Assembly: GCA_039808665.1 (NCBI GenBank)
Contig: JBDHTO010000064.1
Coordinates: 1-7,153, forward strand
Direction of reading: 5' to 3'
Length of the DNA stretch: 7,153 nt
Source: JBDHTO01 sp039808665
Lineage (GTDB): Bacteria > Pseudomonadota > Alphaproteobacteria > Paracaedibacterales > JAKBAR01
Shown: positions 1 to 6,275 of the stretch, piece after piece
How the letters are laid out: each line of letters opens with the position of its first letter
Numbering within the stretch: the first letter of the stretch is position 1
The notes under the pieces: generated by a model
Told to the model about the DNA's origin: nothing
Seen by the model: only the letters and a program-made list of their open reading frames with translations
Databases searched by the model: none
Program-made: the position numbers and the translations under genes

Positions 1-679
1 TGCGCTTAGCTGAAGCTGCAAGGTTCGATCCTGCTGCACGAAAAAATCCGGTCTTAATCCCATCGACGCCTTCGACCTTCCCAAGGAGATGATTTCGATT
101 GGGAAAATAGACCCCTTTGTACATAAAACTTCTTGTTTTAAAAAGCGGATAATACTCTGGAAAATCAGAAATAAGCGCGCGTGCAAGGATGGCAAAATCC
201 CGTGCTGTTGTCAGTTGCTTTGGATTGGGAAGACCGTGTGGATTATAAAATACTGTGGATTTCATGCCTAAGCGTTTTGCCGCAGCATTCATCATCGTTG
301 CAAATTTTGGCACACTTCCGGCAAGCCCTTCCGCCAAAGTAACGGCTGCATCATTGGCGGATTTTGTAATCATCCCAAGGATAATATGACGCACAGAAAT
401 ACTTTGTCCGGGCCTAAGACCAAGGATACTGGGCTCTACTCGTACCGCGTTAGAAGACACCTTAAAAATTGTCTCCATGGTAATTTTTTTCTTCTTTAAT
501 GCATCGAAAACAACATAAAGACTCATCATTTTTGTCAGTGACGCGGGAAACCGCTTTCCATCTGGATCATGGGCATGAATAACATTGCCCTTATCGTCCA
601 TGACAATATCTGCATATTTTTGCCCATGGGCATGGAGCGATAAAAACATCGCGAACAAAAATAACAAAAAAGAACGCAC
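1..679 (-). CDS. D-alanyl-D-alanine carboxypeptidase (PBP5/6-type, peptidase S11), 3' end outside window
   Basis: Penicillin-binding D,D-carboxypeptidase that removes the terminal D-Ala from peptidoglycan pentapeptides in the periplasm. All three active-site motifs are visible in 226 residues read from a GTG at 679: S47-L-T-K50 (in PASLTKMM, nucleophile Ser47), S107-A-N109 (in KSANDAAVTLAE) and K209-T-G211 (in GVDGIKTGFF). Residues 1-19 form a signal peptide (MRSFLLFLFAMFLSLHAHG), which is why the GTG start is preferred; the next Met, at residue 11 (649), would cut the hydrophobic stretch in half. An in-frame stop lies upstream at 710-712. The GTG has no clear Shine-Dalgarno sequence. The gene runs off the left edge, so the C-terminal domain (beta-rich PBP5 domain or, in some alphaproteobacteria, SPOR) and any membrane anchor cannot be judged. 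A promoter-like site lies about 30 bases upstream and the alaS terminator separates it from alaS, so it is probably transcribed on its own. Family call is firm; the exact paralogue (DacA, DacC, DacF) is not. Confidence 0.93.
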   Translation of the reverse strand, partial: MRSFLLFLFAMFLSLHAHGQKYADIVMDDKGNVIHAHDPDGKRFPASLTKMMSLYVVFDALKKKKITMETIFKVSSNAVRVEPSILGLRPGQSISVRHIILGMITKSANDAAVTLAEGLAGSVPKFATMMNAAAKRLGMKSTVFYNPHGLPNPKQLTTARDFAILARALISDFPEYYPLFKTRSFMYKGVYFPNRNHLLGKVEGVDGIKTGFFRAAGSNLAASAKR

Positions 680-711
680 GACTGAATGAATGTAACGAAA
701 TCTATTCTCTC

Positions 712-741
712 ATTTTAGGAAAAAATTATTCGAAAAGTCCA
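712..741 (-). promoter_or_regulatory. Putative sigma70-type promoter of the D,D-carboxypeptidase gene
   Basis: Reading the minus strand, TGGACT (736-741, 4 of 6 matches to TTGACA) is followed after 18 bases by TAAAAT (712-717, 5 of 6 matches to TATAAT). Transcription would start near 705, about 26 bases before the GTG start codon. The site lies between the alaS terminator and the gene, where a promoter is expected. It is a visual consensus match only. Confidence 0.35.
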
Positions 742-756
742 GAGAGTTCTTACCAT

Positions 757-819
757 AAGAAAGAAAAACGCATCTCCTCCTACTCAAAAAAAGCAAGAGG
801 GGGTTGGATATGCGTTTTT
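757..819 (-). terminator. Rho-independent terminator of alaS
   Basis: On the minus strand, AAAAACGCAT (819-810) pairs perfectly with ATGCGTTTTT (773-764). Inside it a second G/C-rich section can pair: CCCCCTC near 803-797 with GAGTAGGAGGAG near 785-774, imperfectly, around an A/T loop. The right arm runs into a T-rich tail (TTTTTCTTTCTT, 768-757). The stem begins on the last base of the alaS stop codon (819-821). Since the arms carry A and T runs on both sides, the structure could also act on transcripts from the plus strand, but no plus-strand gene ends here. Confidence 0.75.
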
Positions 820-3434
820 TATCCTTGCAACGTTTGTTTTAATGTATCCACAGCATTGTTGATACCCGAAGCATCACTTCCACCGGCCTGAGCAAGGTCA
901 GGTCGTCCTCCGCCACCTTGACCACTCACAAGAGGGGAAAGTTTTTTAATCAACGCTGCTGCATCAAACCGTGACGTAAGATCATCACTAACGCCAAGAA
1001 TAAGGGTGACTTTTCCTTCCTCTGTATTTGCGAGCAACACAATACCTGATCCATGCTGTTTCTTGAGTTGGTCCATCAGACCTTTGGCATCCTTTGTAGA
1101 ATATCCTTCCAATTTCTTGATCATCAGCCGAACACCATTCACGGTCTCTATATCCTGATCATCAGAAGAACCACTCACGGCGCGTTGTTTGAGTTCACTG
1201 ATTTGATTTTGGAGTTTCTTTTGGTCCTCCATCATTTTTTGAATTTTTTCCAGGGCATTTTCTGGAGCAACCTTAAGCAAGGAAGTTACGCCCAAAAGGT
1301 AAGACTCTACACCCTGGGCATAGGCAAGAGCACTTTGTCCTGCAACCGCTTCGATACGCCGCACACCCGATGCAATACCTGATTCATTCACGATTTTAAA
1401 GAGACCAATATCACCCGTCGCACGCACATGGGTTCCACCACAAAGCTCAACCGAAGCATTCCCCATACTCACAACGCGCACCGTATCACCATATTTTTCC
1501 CCAAAAAGGGCCATGGCCCCCGCCTTAATGGCTTCATCAGGCGTTTTAAGATCAGTTTCAACATCATTATTTTCTTGGATGGCTTTGTTAATCCGATCTT
1601 CGATCTCTTTGATTTCTTCTCGCGTCACGGGCTTTGTATGGGCGAAGTCAAAACGCAATCGATCTTGTTCCACCAAAGATCCCTTTTGAATAACATGATC
1701 CCCAAGAACATCGCGAAGGGCGGCATGCAAAAGGTGCGTCACAGAGTGATGCTGACGAAGACCACTGCGACGGTTCCCATCCACATGTAATTTCGCAGGC
1801 ATCCCCACATTAATATCACCAGAGAATTTCGAAATTTTATGAACAATCAAATTTTCCGACGGCTTGACACAGTCAGAAACTTCCGCCCGAAAATCTGCCC
1901 CCTCCACAAAACCACGATCACCCATCTGACCACCAGATTCCCCATAAAAGGGTGATTGATTAAATAAAAGATAAAGAGGTTCATTTTTGTCAGTTGTCTT
2001 TGTTGATTCGTGCAGCTTGCTGTTTTGCACAATCCCCGTCACAACCCCCTCTGACTCAAGGGTTTGATATCCAAGAAATTCTGAGCTTCCTGCTTTTTCT
2101 TTTGCTTCAAACCATATTTTATCATGCTTTGCTTCGCCTGATCCGGACCACGCAGCACGCGCTGCATCCTTTTGAGCTTTCATCGCACGATCAAATCCCG
2201 CATGATCCAGTGTCATCTCTTTTGCTCTGAGGACATCCGCGGTCAAGTCCACGGGAAACCCATAAGTATCGTAAAGCTTAAACGCCACATCCCCCGAAAG
2301 AGGTTGAGAAGATGACAACTTTGACATTTCGTCATTTAACAGAGTAAGACCACGAGAGAGAGTTTCACGGAATTTTTCCTCCTCCTGCTTCAATGTGCTG
2401 ATCATCAGAGTTTCCGCACGTTTAAGCTCTGGGTAGTGCACGCCCATCAGGTCAACGAGAGAAGGTGCAAGACGATACATCAGAGGTTCCTTTGCACCAA
2501 GAATATGGGCATGCCGCATGGCACGACGCATAATACGACGCAAAACATATCCTCTTCCCTCGTTACTTGGAAGCACACCATCCGCAAGCAAAAACCCACA
2601 AGCGCGCAAATGATCCGCGATAACCTGATGGGATTGCTGTAAATCACCATTTCCGGTGAGATCCTTAGAGGCCTCAATCAAACTTTTAAAAAGGTCCGTC
2701 TCAAAATTACTGTGCACTCCCTGAAGAACCGCACCAATACGCTCAAGCCCCATACCCGTATCCACAGACGGCTTCGGAAGGTTAATCTGGCCACCATCTG
2801 CAAGTTTTTCAAATTGCATAAACACAAGGTTCCAAATCTCTGTAAAGCGATCGCCATCTTCATCTTTGGATCCGGGAGGTCCCCCAAAAATCCCCTCCCC
2901 ATGATCATAAAAAATTTCTGTACATGGACCGCAGGGACCAGTATCGCCCATAGACCAAAAATTGTCTGAAGTCGCGATACGAATGATTTTATGCTCGGGA
3001 AAACCTGTCAGCTTTTTCCAGATCCCCGCTGCTTCATCATCTTCTGCATAAACGGTGACAACAAGCCTTTCTGGGTTGATAGAAAAACCCTTTGTCACAA
3101 GCTCCCAAGCGTAGGCAATAGCCTCTTCTTTAAAATAATCGCCAAAGGAAAAATTCCCAAGCATCTCAAAGAATGTATGATGCCTTGTGGTATAACCCAC
3201 ATTATCAAGATCATTATGCTTTCCACCCGCACGAAGACATTTTTGTGAAGTTGTTGCACGTGTATAGGAGCGCTTTTCCACTCCGGTAAAAAGATCCTTA
3301 AATTGGACCATCCCCGCCGCTGTAAACATCAACGTTGGATCATTGCGAGGAATAAGAGGACTGGAGTCCACAACCGTATGATTTTTACCCTCAAAAAAAT
3401 CAAGAAATGTCGAGCGAATATCACTTAAGCGCAT
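819..3434 (-). CDS. alaS: Alanyl-tRNA synthetase (AlaRS)
   Basis: Cytoplasmic class II aminoacyl-tRNA synthetase that charges tRNA-Ala with alanine and hydrolyses mischarged Ser- or Gly-tRNA-Ala. The 871 residues match the bacterial full length (876 in E. coli). The N-terminal aminoacylation domain (about 1-250) contains FTAAGMVQFKDLF (37-49), the motif 2 region TRHHTFFEMLGNFSFGDYF (83-101) and the motif 3 region DTGMGLER (225-232). A tRNA-recognition region follows, with GRGYVLRRIMRRA (293-305). The editing domain has the zinc ligands H563-x3-H567 (HSVTH) and C665-x3-H669 (CGGTH), all intact. A coiled linker (about 725-752) leads to the C-terminal C-Ala/DHHA1 domain, which holds GQGGGGRPDLAQAGG (838-852). 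The start ATG at 3434 is supported by MRLSDIRSTFLDFF, the usual AlaRS beginning; no Shine-Dalgarno is evident. It is divergent from the YkuD gene and ends in its own terminator, so it appears monocistronic. It is not next to recA, a common alphaproteobacterial neighbour, within this window. Confidence 0.98.
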   Translation of the reverse strand: MRLSDIRSTFLDFFEGKNHTVVDSSPLIPRNDPTLMFTAAGMVQFKDLFTGVEKRSYTRATTSQKCLRAGGKHNDLDNVGYTTRHHTFFEMLGNFSFGDYFKEEAIAYAWELVTKGFSINPERLVVTVYAEDDEAAGIWKKLTGFPEHKIIRIATSDNFWSMGDTGPCGPCTEIFYDHGEGIFGGPPGSKDEDGDRFTEIWNLVFMQFEKLADGGQINLPKPSVDTGMGLERIGAVLQGVHSNFETDLFKSLIEASKDLTGNGDLQQSHQVIADHLRACGFLLADGVLPSNEGRGYVLRRIMRRAMRHAHILGAKEPLMYRLAPSLVDLMGVHYPELKRAETLMISTLKQEEEKFRETLSRGLTLLNDEMSKLSSSQPLSGDVAFKLYDTYGFPVDLTADVLRAKEMTLDHAGFDRAMKAQKDAARAAWSGSGEAKHDKIWFEAKEKAGSSEFLGYQTLESEGVVTGIVQNSKLHESTKTTDKNEPLYLLFNQSPFYGESGGQMGDRGFVEGADFRAEVSDCVKPSENLIVHKISKFSGDINVGMPAKLHVDGNRRSGLRQHHSVTHLLHAALRDVLGDHVIQKGSLVEQDRLRFDFAHTKPVTREEIKEIEDRINKAIQENNDVETDLKTPDEAIKAGAMALFGEKYGDTVRVVSMGNASVELCGGTHVRATGDIGLFKIVNESGIASGVRRIEAVAGQSALAYAQGVESYLLGVTSLLKVAPENALEKIQKMMEDQKKLQNQISELKQRAVSGSSDDQDIETVNGVRLMIKKLEGYSTKDAKGLMDQLKKQHGSGIVLLANTEEGKVTLILGVSDDLTSRFDAAALIKKLSPLVSGQGGGGRPDLAQAGGSDASGINNAVDTLKQTLQG

Positions 3435-3512
3435 AGGAAAAACCCAAAGACTATGTCAGTATAAAAAGACAGATGATTAAACTACTCTACCATTAGCACA
3501 ATATCGATCCCT
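3435..3512. promoter_or_regulatory. Divergent promoter region between alaS and the YkuD gene
   Basis: This 78-base gap separates two genes read in opposite directions, so it must hold the start signals of both unless they are longer transcripts. On the minus strand, TATACT (3463-3458) is a good -10 box 24 bases before the alaS ATG, but no convincing -35 lies 16-18 bases upstream. On the plus strand, TATAAA (3460-3465) overlaps the same bases and could serve the other gene, again without a good -35. If both are used, RNA polymerase access would be mutually exclusive. This is inference from short matches. Confidence 0.3.
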
Positions 3513-4016
3513 ATGCATATCATTGTCACGGCAACCAACGCTCTCTCCTTCAAAGGTAAGTCTTACTCCTGCGCTGTTGGAAAGGCTGGCATTGGAAAAA
3601 AAGAAAGAGAGGGCGATAACATTACGCCTATCGGAAAATTTCCCATACACTTTGGTTTTTACAGGCCCGATAAAATCACATCCATAGTTTCTGGAATCCC
3701 GTTTTTACCTCTTTCAAAAGATATTGGATGGTGTGATGCCCCCGAAGATGAACAATACAACCGGCTTGTCAAACTCCCTTATGATACCAGTCATGAAATC
3801 CTATGGAGAGACGATGACATCTATGACATCATTCTTGCTGTGGGATACAATGACGATCCCGTTGTTCCGGGAAAGGGAAGCGCTATTTTTATTCACGTTG
3901 CGCGGGAGAATTTTACCCCCACAGAAGGTTGTATCGCTTTGAAGAAAGAAGATCTCTTAGAGATCATTCCACTCCTGGAACATGCCTCATGCCTCATTGT
4001 TGAGAAACCTCAATAA
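3513..4016 (+). CDS. Small L,D-transpeptidase-type (YkuD domain) protein
   Basis: A 167-residue protein made almost entirely of one YkuD catalytic domain (COG3786-like). L,D-transpeptidases use an active-site cysteine to cut a tetrapeptide after the third residue and join it to another peptidoglycan stem or a protein. The catalytic signature is present: H128 (in IFIHVA) and T137-E-G-C140-I-A-L, with Cys140 as nucleophile. Other conserved blocks are the N-terminal KAGIGKKEREGDNITPIGKF (24-43), GWCD (72-75), YNRLVKLPY (82-90), LWRDDDIYD (97-105) and GYNDDP (111-116). No signal peptide or membrane segment is seen: the N-terminus (MHIIVTATNALSFKGK) is already part of the domain. This is common for this small subfamily, but leaves its route to the periplasm, and so its true substrate, open. 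No Shine-Dalgarno precedes the ATG. It is divergent from alaS and convergent with the oxygenase gene, whose stop is 10 bases away. Domain assignment is firm, biochemical role inferred. Confidence 0.9.
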   Translation: MHIIVTATNALSFKGKSYSCAVGKAGIGKKEREGDNITPIGKFPIHFGFYRPDKITSIVSGIPFLPLSKDIGWCDAPEDEQYNRLVKLPYDTSHEILWRDDDIYDIILAVGYNDDPVVPGKGSAIFIHVARENFTPTEGCIALKKEDLLEIIPLLEHASCLIVEKPQ

Positions 4017-4026
4017 AGCAAACAAT

Positions 4027-4920
4027 TCACATTTCTCTAAAAGGAAAATCCTCAGATCGCTGCAACCAATTTGTCTTTGGATAATGCGCACTCTTATCCG
4101 TACCATGAAGCGTATAGGCATGGCGTGATTTTGATGAGGTATTTTCATCGCTCCTATGGGGAAGCAAGCTGTCCAAAATAATGAGCGTCCCCTTTTTGAC
4201 CTCAAGTGCAATTTCTTTTGAGTGATCAAAGGCTTCTTTGCTTAAAACCTCCGTATAAAGATGATCTCCATCTCTTTGAAAAAGTGAACGCAAAGGTCCT
4301 TTGTGCCCACCTGGAATTGCATACAAACAACCATTTTCAATCGTTGCATCCTCAAGAGCTATCCAAAGTCCAAGGGGAGGTGTTGGATGACTATGAAGAA
4401 ATGTTCCATCCTGGTGACAAACAACTTCACCCCCCATATGCGGCTGCTTAAAAATATACATGGACTGCAAAAGAACGGGTCGCTTGTACCCCAGACTTAA
4501 AAAGATATTTTTGATCTTTTTTTGATAGGAAAAATCCCTAAACACGGGATCAAGATCATGAAGTGCGTGACTGACTTTGTTTAAGGCTTTCTCCACAGGG
4601 TAAACAAGACGCCCTTCGTCATCGTAGGCTTTTTCCTCAAAGAAGAAATAAATGTTTGATGCAGAGTCCAAAAAGTATTTGTTGTGATGCACTTCGGATC
4701 TTGTTGAAAATCGCGAAGTCTCATGGGGAGATACCGCAAATTCACGCACAATCTCATCCATGCGTCCCTTGAGTCGATCACAGGCTTCATCCTCAATAAA
4801 ATGGGGCAACACCAAAAAACCTTCTTCCTTAAAAAAATCAACCTGAGAAGATGTTAGATGGCCTTTTTCTTGTGAGGAGATCTTGTCCTGATCCACATGA
4901 CGTTTCATAGAATAGCGCAT
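4027..4920 (-). CDS. Phytanoyl-CoA dioxygenase (PhyH) family, PHYHD1-like Fe(II)/2-oxoglutarate oxygenase
   Basis: A 297-residue, probably cytoplasmic non-haem iron oxygenase with a double-stranded beta-helix core. PhyH enzymes couple 2-oxoglutarate decarboxylation to hydroxylation of a substrate; the substrate here is unknown. The iron ligands are visible as H169-Q-D171 (in CHQDGTF) and H255 (in LLPHRSDEN), and the likely 2-oxoglutarate-binding arginine is R266 (in SRHAYTLH). Other blocks are FFKEEGFLVLPHFI (29-42), NKVSHALHDLDPVF (114-127), QSMYIFKQPHMGGEV (152-166) and WIALEDATIENGCLYAIPGG (186-205). These blocks and the length closely resemble human PHYHD1 (about 291 residues) as I remember it, more than peroxisomal PHYH or bacterial EctD. 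No peroxisomal or export signal is seen. The ATG at 4920 is chosen; Met5 (4908) is also possible, as the first 20 or so residues are outside the conserved domain. It is convergent with the YkuD gene and divergent from pheS, so it stands alone. Base composition looks like its neighbours. Confidence 0.9.
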   Translation of the reverse strand: MRYSMKRHVDQDKISSQEKGHLTSSQVDFFKEEGFLVLPHFIEDEACDRLKGRMDEIVREFAVSPHETSRFSTRSEVHHNKYFLDSASNIYFFFEEKAYDDEGRLVYPVEKALNKVSHALHDLDPVFRDFSYQKKIKNIFLSLGYKRPVLLQSMYIFKQPHMGGEVVCHQDGTFLHSHPTPPLGLWIALEDATIENGCLYAIPGGHKGPLRSLFQRDGDHLYTEVLSKEAFDHSKEIALEVKKGTLIILDSLLPHRSDENTSSKSRHAYTLHGTDKSAHYPKTNWLQRSEDFPFREM

Positions 4921-5044
4921 AGGGTATCCACATAAATTTTTTACACACTTACTATCAGCCTATAAAATATCTCGATTTCCTTCTACCCCTTTGCTGTGGC
5001 ATTCTGCTAAATATAGATCACCATCTTTTAACGTATTATTTTTA
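4921..5044. promoter_or_regulatory. Divergent intergenic region between the oxygenase gene and pheS
   Basis: This AT-rich 124-base gap separates two genes transcribed away from each other and should hold both promoters. On the plus strand, TTGCTG (4991-4996) with TATAGA 15 bases later is a possible, short-spaced promoter for pheS. For the oxygenase gene, several A/T-rich hexamers occur but none has a good -35. There is no hairpin, tRNA-type structure or T-box-like motif in front of pheS, nor a phenylalanine-rich leader peptide that I can recognise. Confidence 0.3.
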
Positions 5045-6040
5045 ATGTCTGTTGATACCATTTTCCGTGAAAAACTTAATTTGTGCCAAACCCTACAAGA
5101 CTTGGATGCACTGCGTGTTGAATTTTTTGGGAAACAAGGAGTTATCACTGAACAACTCAAATCTCTAGGGAAAATGGATCCTGAGATGCGCAAAACAGAG
5201 GGCGCGCGCATCAACACCTTGCGTGATCAATTACAAAAGGAGCTTTTGGAAAAAAAAGATACGCTTGAGAACAAAGAGCTTGAAGAAAAGCTAACGCGCG
5301 AAACCATTGATGTAACCCTTCCCTCTTATATCAAACAGGGGTCACACCACCTTGTGACACAAACACGCGCAGAGATTTCAAACTATTTCGAACGCCTTGG
5401 TTTTGTCATCGAAACAGGACCGGATATTGACACAGAGGAACATAATTTTGATGCCCTCAACATTCCATCTCATCACCCTGCACGACAGTCTCACGATACA
5501 TTTTACATTAACAAAGCAGAAAAATTACTTCTCCGCACACACACATCAACGGTACAGATTCGAACTTTTAAGAAAAAATCTCCCCCACTCCGCATCCTCG
5601 CACCGGGACGCGTTTATCGCGCGGACTATGATGCGACACACCTTCCCATGTTTCATCAAATCGAAGGGTTCGTCATCGAAGAAGGTATCAGTGTAAGACA
5701 TCTAAAAGGTTGTCTCATCGACTTTTGTAAATACTTCTTCAATAAAGATGATCTTGTTGTTCGCTTTCGTCCAAGCTTTTTTCCCTTTACCGAACCTTCT
5801 TTTGAAATGGATATTTGGCGCGAAGGGGGATGGCTTGAGGTTCTTGGTTGCGGCATGATTCACCCCAACGTGTTACAAAATGCAGGAATTGATCCAAAAA
5901 CCCATCAGGGTTTTGCTTTTGGCATGGGAATCGATCGCTTTGCCATGCTGAAATATGGCGTCGAAGATATTCGCAATTTTATCAGCGCAGACGTAAAGTT
6001 TGCTGAAAAATATAACATCCCCGCATCACAAGAATGGTGA
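5045..6040 (+). CDS. pheS: Phenylalanyl-tRNA synthetase alpha subunit
   Basis: Catalytic subunit of the heterotetrameric (alpha2-beta2) class II PheRS, which charges tRNA-Phe in the cytoplasm. The 331 residues match the usual length (327 in E. coli). Residues 1-85 form the N-terminal coiled-coil arm that contacts tRNA, rich in Lys and Glu (for example LQKELLEKKDTLENKELEEK, 63-82). The catalytic domain holds NFDALNIPSHHPAR (134-147), motif 2 in GRVYRADYDATHLPMFHQIEG (188-208; R192 and H204 stand at conserved places), FRPSFFPFTEPSFEMD (241-256), WLEVLGCGMIHPNVL (263-277) and motif 3 in GFAFGMGIDRFAML (289-302). The frame is open further upstream to a TTG at 4991, but the ATG at 5045 gives the normal N-terminus (MSVDTIFREKLN). 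No Shine-Dalgarno is evident. Oddly, it is followed not by pheT but by a non-coding gap and an exporter gene on the same strand. The protein looks fully functional, so the beta subunit must be encoded elsewhere. Confidence 0.97.
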   Translation: MSVDTIFREKLNLCQTLQDLDALRVEFFGKQGVITEQLKSLGKMDPEMRKTEGARINTLRDQLQKELLEKKDTLENKELEEKLTRETIDVTLPSYIKQGSHHLVTQTRAEISNYFERLGFVIETGPDIDTEEHNFDALNIPSHHPARQSHDTFYINKAEKLLLRTHTSTVQIRTFKKKSPPLRILAPGRVYRADYDATHLPMFHQIEGFVIEEGISVRHLKGCLIDFCKYFFNKDDLVVRFRPSFFPFTEPSFEMDIWREGGWLEVLGCGMIHPNVLQNAGIDPKTHQGFAFGMGIDRFAMLKYGVEDIRNFISADVKFAEKYNIPASQEW

Positions 6041-6068
6041 GACAAAAAAGCAACCCTTCTGTTTTTTG

Positions 6069-6116
6069 GCAACACTGCTGATTTTTCAAAAAGAGGTCTT
6101 GTCTTTTTCCTGTTGC
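6069..6116 (+). terminator. Weak hairpin after pheS, possible terminator
   Basis: AAAAAGA (6088-6094) and TCTTTTT (6102-6108) form a perfect but A/T-only-rich stem around a 7-base loop, nested within GCAACA (6069-6074) and TGTTGC (6111-6116), 29 bases beyond the pheS stop. There is no G/C-rich core and no clean T run after the outer stem, so termination is uncertain. The outer right arm also overlaps the -35-like hexamer of the exporter promoter. Confidence 0.25.
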
Positions 6117-6140
6117 ATTCCTAAATATTATTGAGATAAT
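6113..6140 (+). promoter_or_regulatory. Putative promoter of the MFS exporter gene
   Basis: GATAAT (6135-6140) matches TATAAT at 5 of 6 positions, with TTGCAT (6113-6118), a weak -35, 16 bases upstream. A transcript would start near 6147 and carry a leader of about 130 bases before the exporter ATG. An imperfect palindrome (6143-6169) covers the predicted start and may be an operator. The evidence is visual consensus only. Confidence 0.35.
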
Positions 6141-6142
6141 GG

Positions 6143-6169
6143 CGTTACCTTCGGGCCCATGGTTCGAGC
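6143..6169. promoter_or_regulatory. Imperfect palindrome over the predicted transcription start
   Basis: The core is ACC-TTC-GGGCCC-AT-GGT (6147-6163), centred on the palindromic hexamer GGGCCC (6153-6158). Weaker flanking symmetry extends to GCG on the left and CGAGC on the right. It stands out as G/C-rich in an otherwise A/T-rich gap. Its place just downstream of GATAAT would suit a repressor site, and drug exporters are often under local repressors, but no regulator gene lies in the window. Chance symmetry is possible. Confidence 0.25.
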
Positions 6170-6205
6170 AGCACCGCAGCAGCAGCAAATTTAGAAAACA
6201 CACGA

Positions 6206-6245
6206 CTCCTGACACATAAAAAGTCAGCGAGAGAGAAATTTTTTT
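6206..6245 (+). other. Leader hairpin followed by a T run before the exporter gene
   Basis: CTCCTGAC (6206-6213) pairs with GTCAG-GAG (6223-6231, with C6228 bulged out) around a 9-base A-rich loop; a run of seven T (6239-6245) follows after a 7-base purine spacer. The layout is terminator-like, but the T run is too far from the stem for a textbook rho-independent terminator. It lies 30 bases upstream of the exporter ATG, so it could be a leaky terminator, an attenuator or nothing. Confidence 0.25.
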
Positions 6246-6275
6246 ATTCAAATATATCAGAAAGAAGAGTGAATT

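Noticed and set aside
89..271. Plus-strand 60-codon open frame at the left edge.
   Set aside because: It is antisense to the carboxypeptidase sequence that encodes the KTG motif region.
681..756. Possible small gene between the carboxypeptidase and the alaS terminator.
   Set aside because: All frames are short; an ATG on the minus strand near 714 is stopped after three codons.
1053..1790. Two plus-strand open frames (109 and 120 codons) inside alaS, and similar shorter ones through 3248.
   Set aside because: They lie antisense to a clearly conserved AlaRS coding sequence and show no family motifs.
4001..4038. GAGAAA and TTTCTC around the convergent gene ends as a possible bidirectional terminator.
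   Set aside because: The stem is only 6 bp and the loop 24 bases, without a G/C core or a T run on either side; too weak to annotate.
4991..5044. N-terminal extension of PheS by 18 residues from a TTG at 4991.
   Set aside because: The extension does not resemble PheS, whose N-terminus fits the ATG at 5045, and it overlaps the likely promoter.
6158..6175. GGTTCGAGC resembles the T-loop of a tRNA.
   Set aside because: The flanking bases do not form the 5-bp T stem, and no acceptor stem, D arm or anticodon arm can be folded around it.
5982..6251. Minus-strand open frame from a TTG at 6251 whose N-terminus (basic residues, LNLLLLRCCSN) looks like a lipoprotein signal.
   Set aside because: It needs a TTG start without Shine-Dalgarno, its leucine run is the reverse reading of the GCA patch, and its 3' part overlaps the end of pheS. 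No recognisable domain follows.
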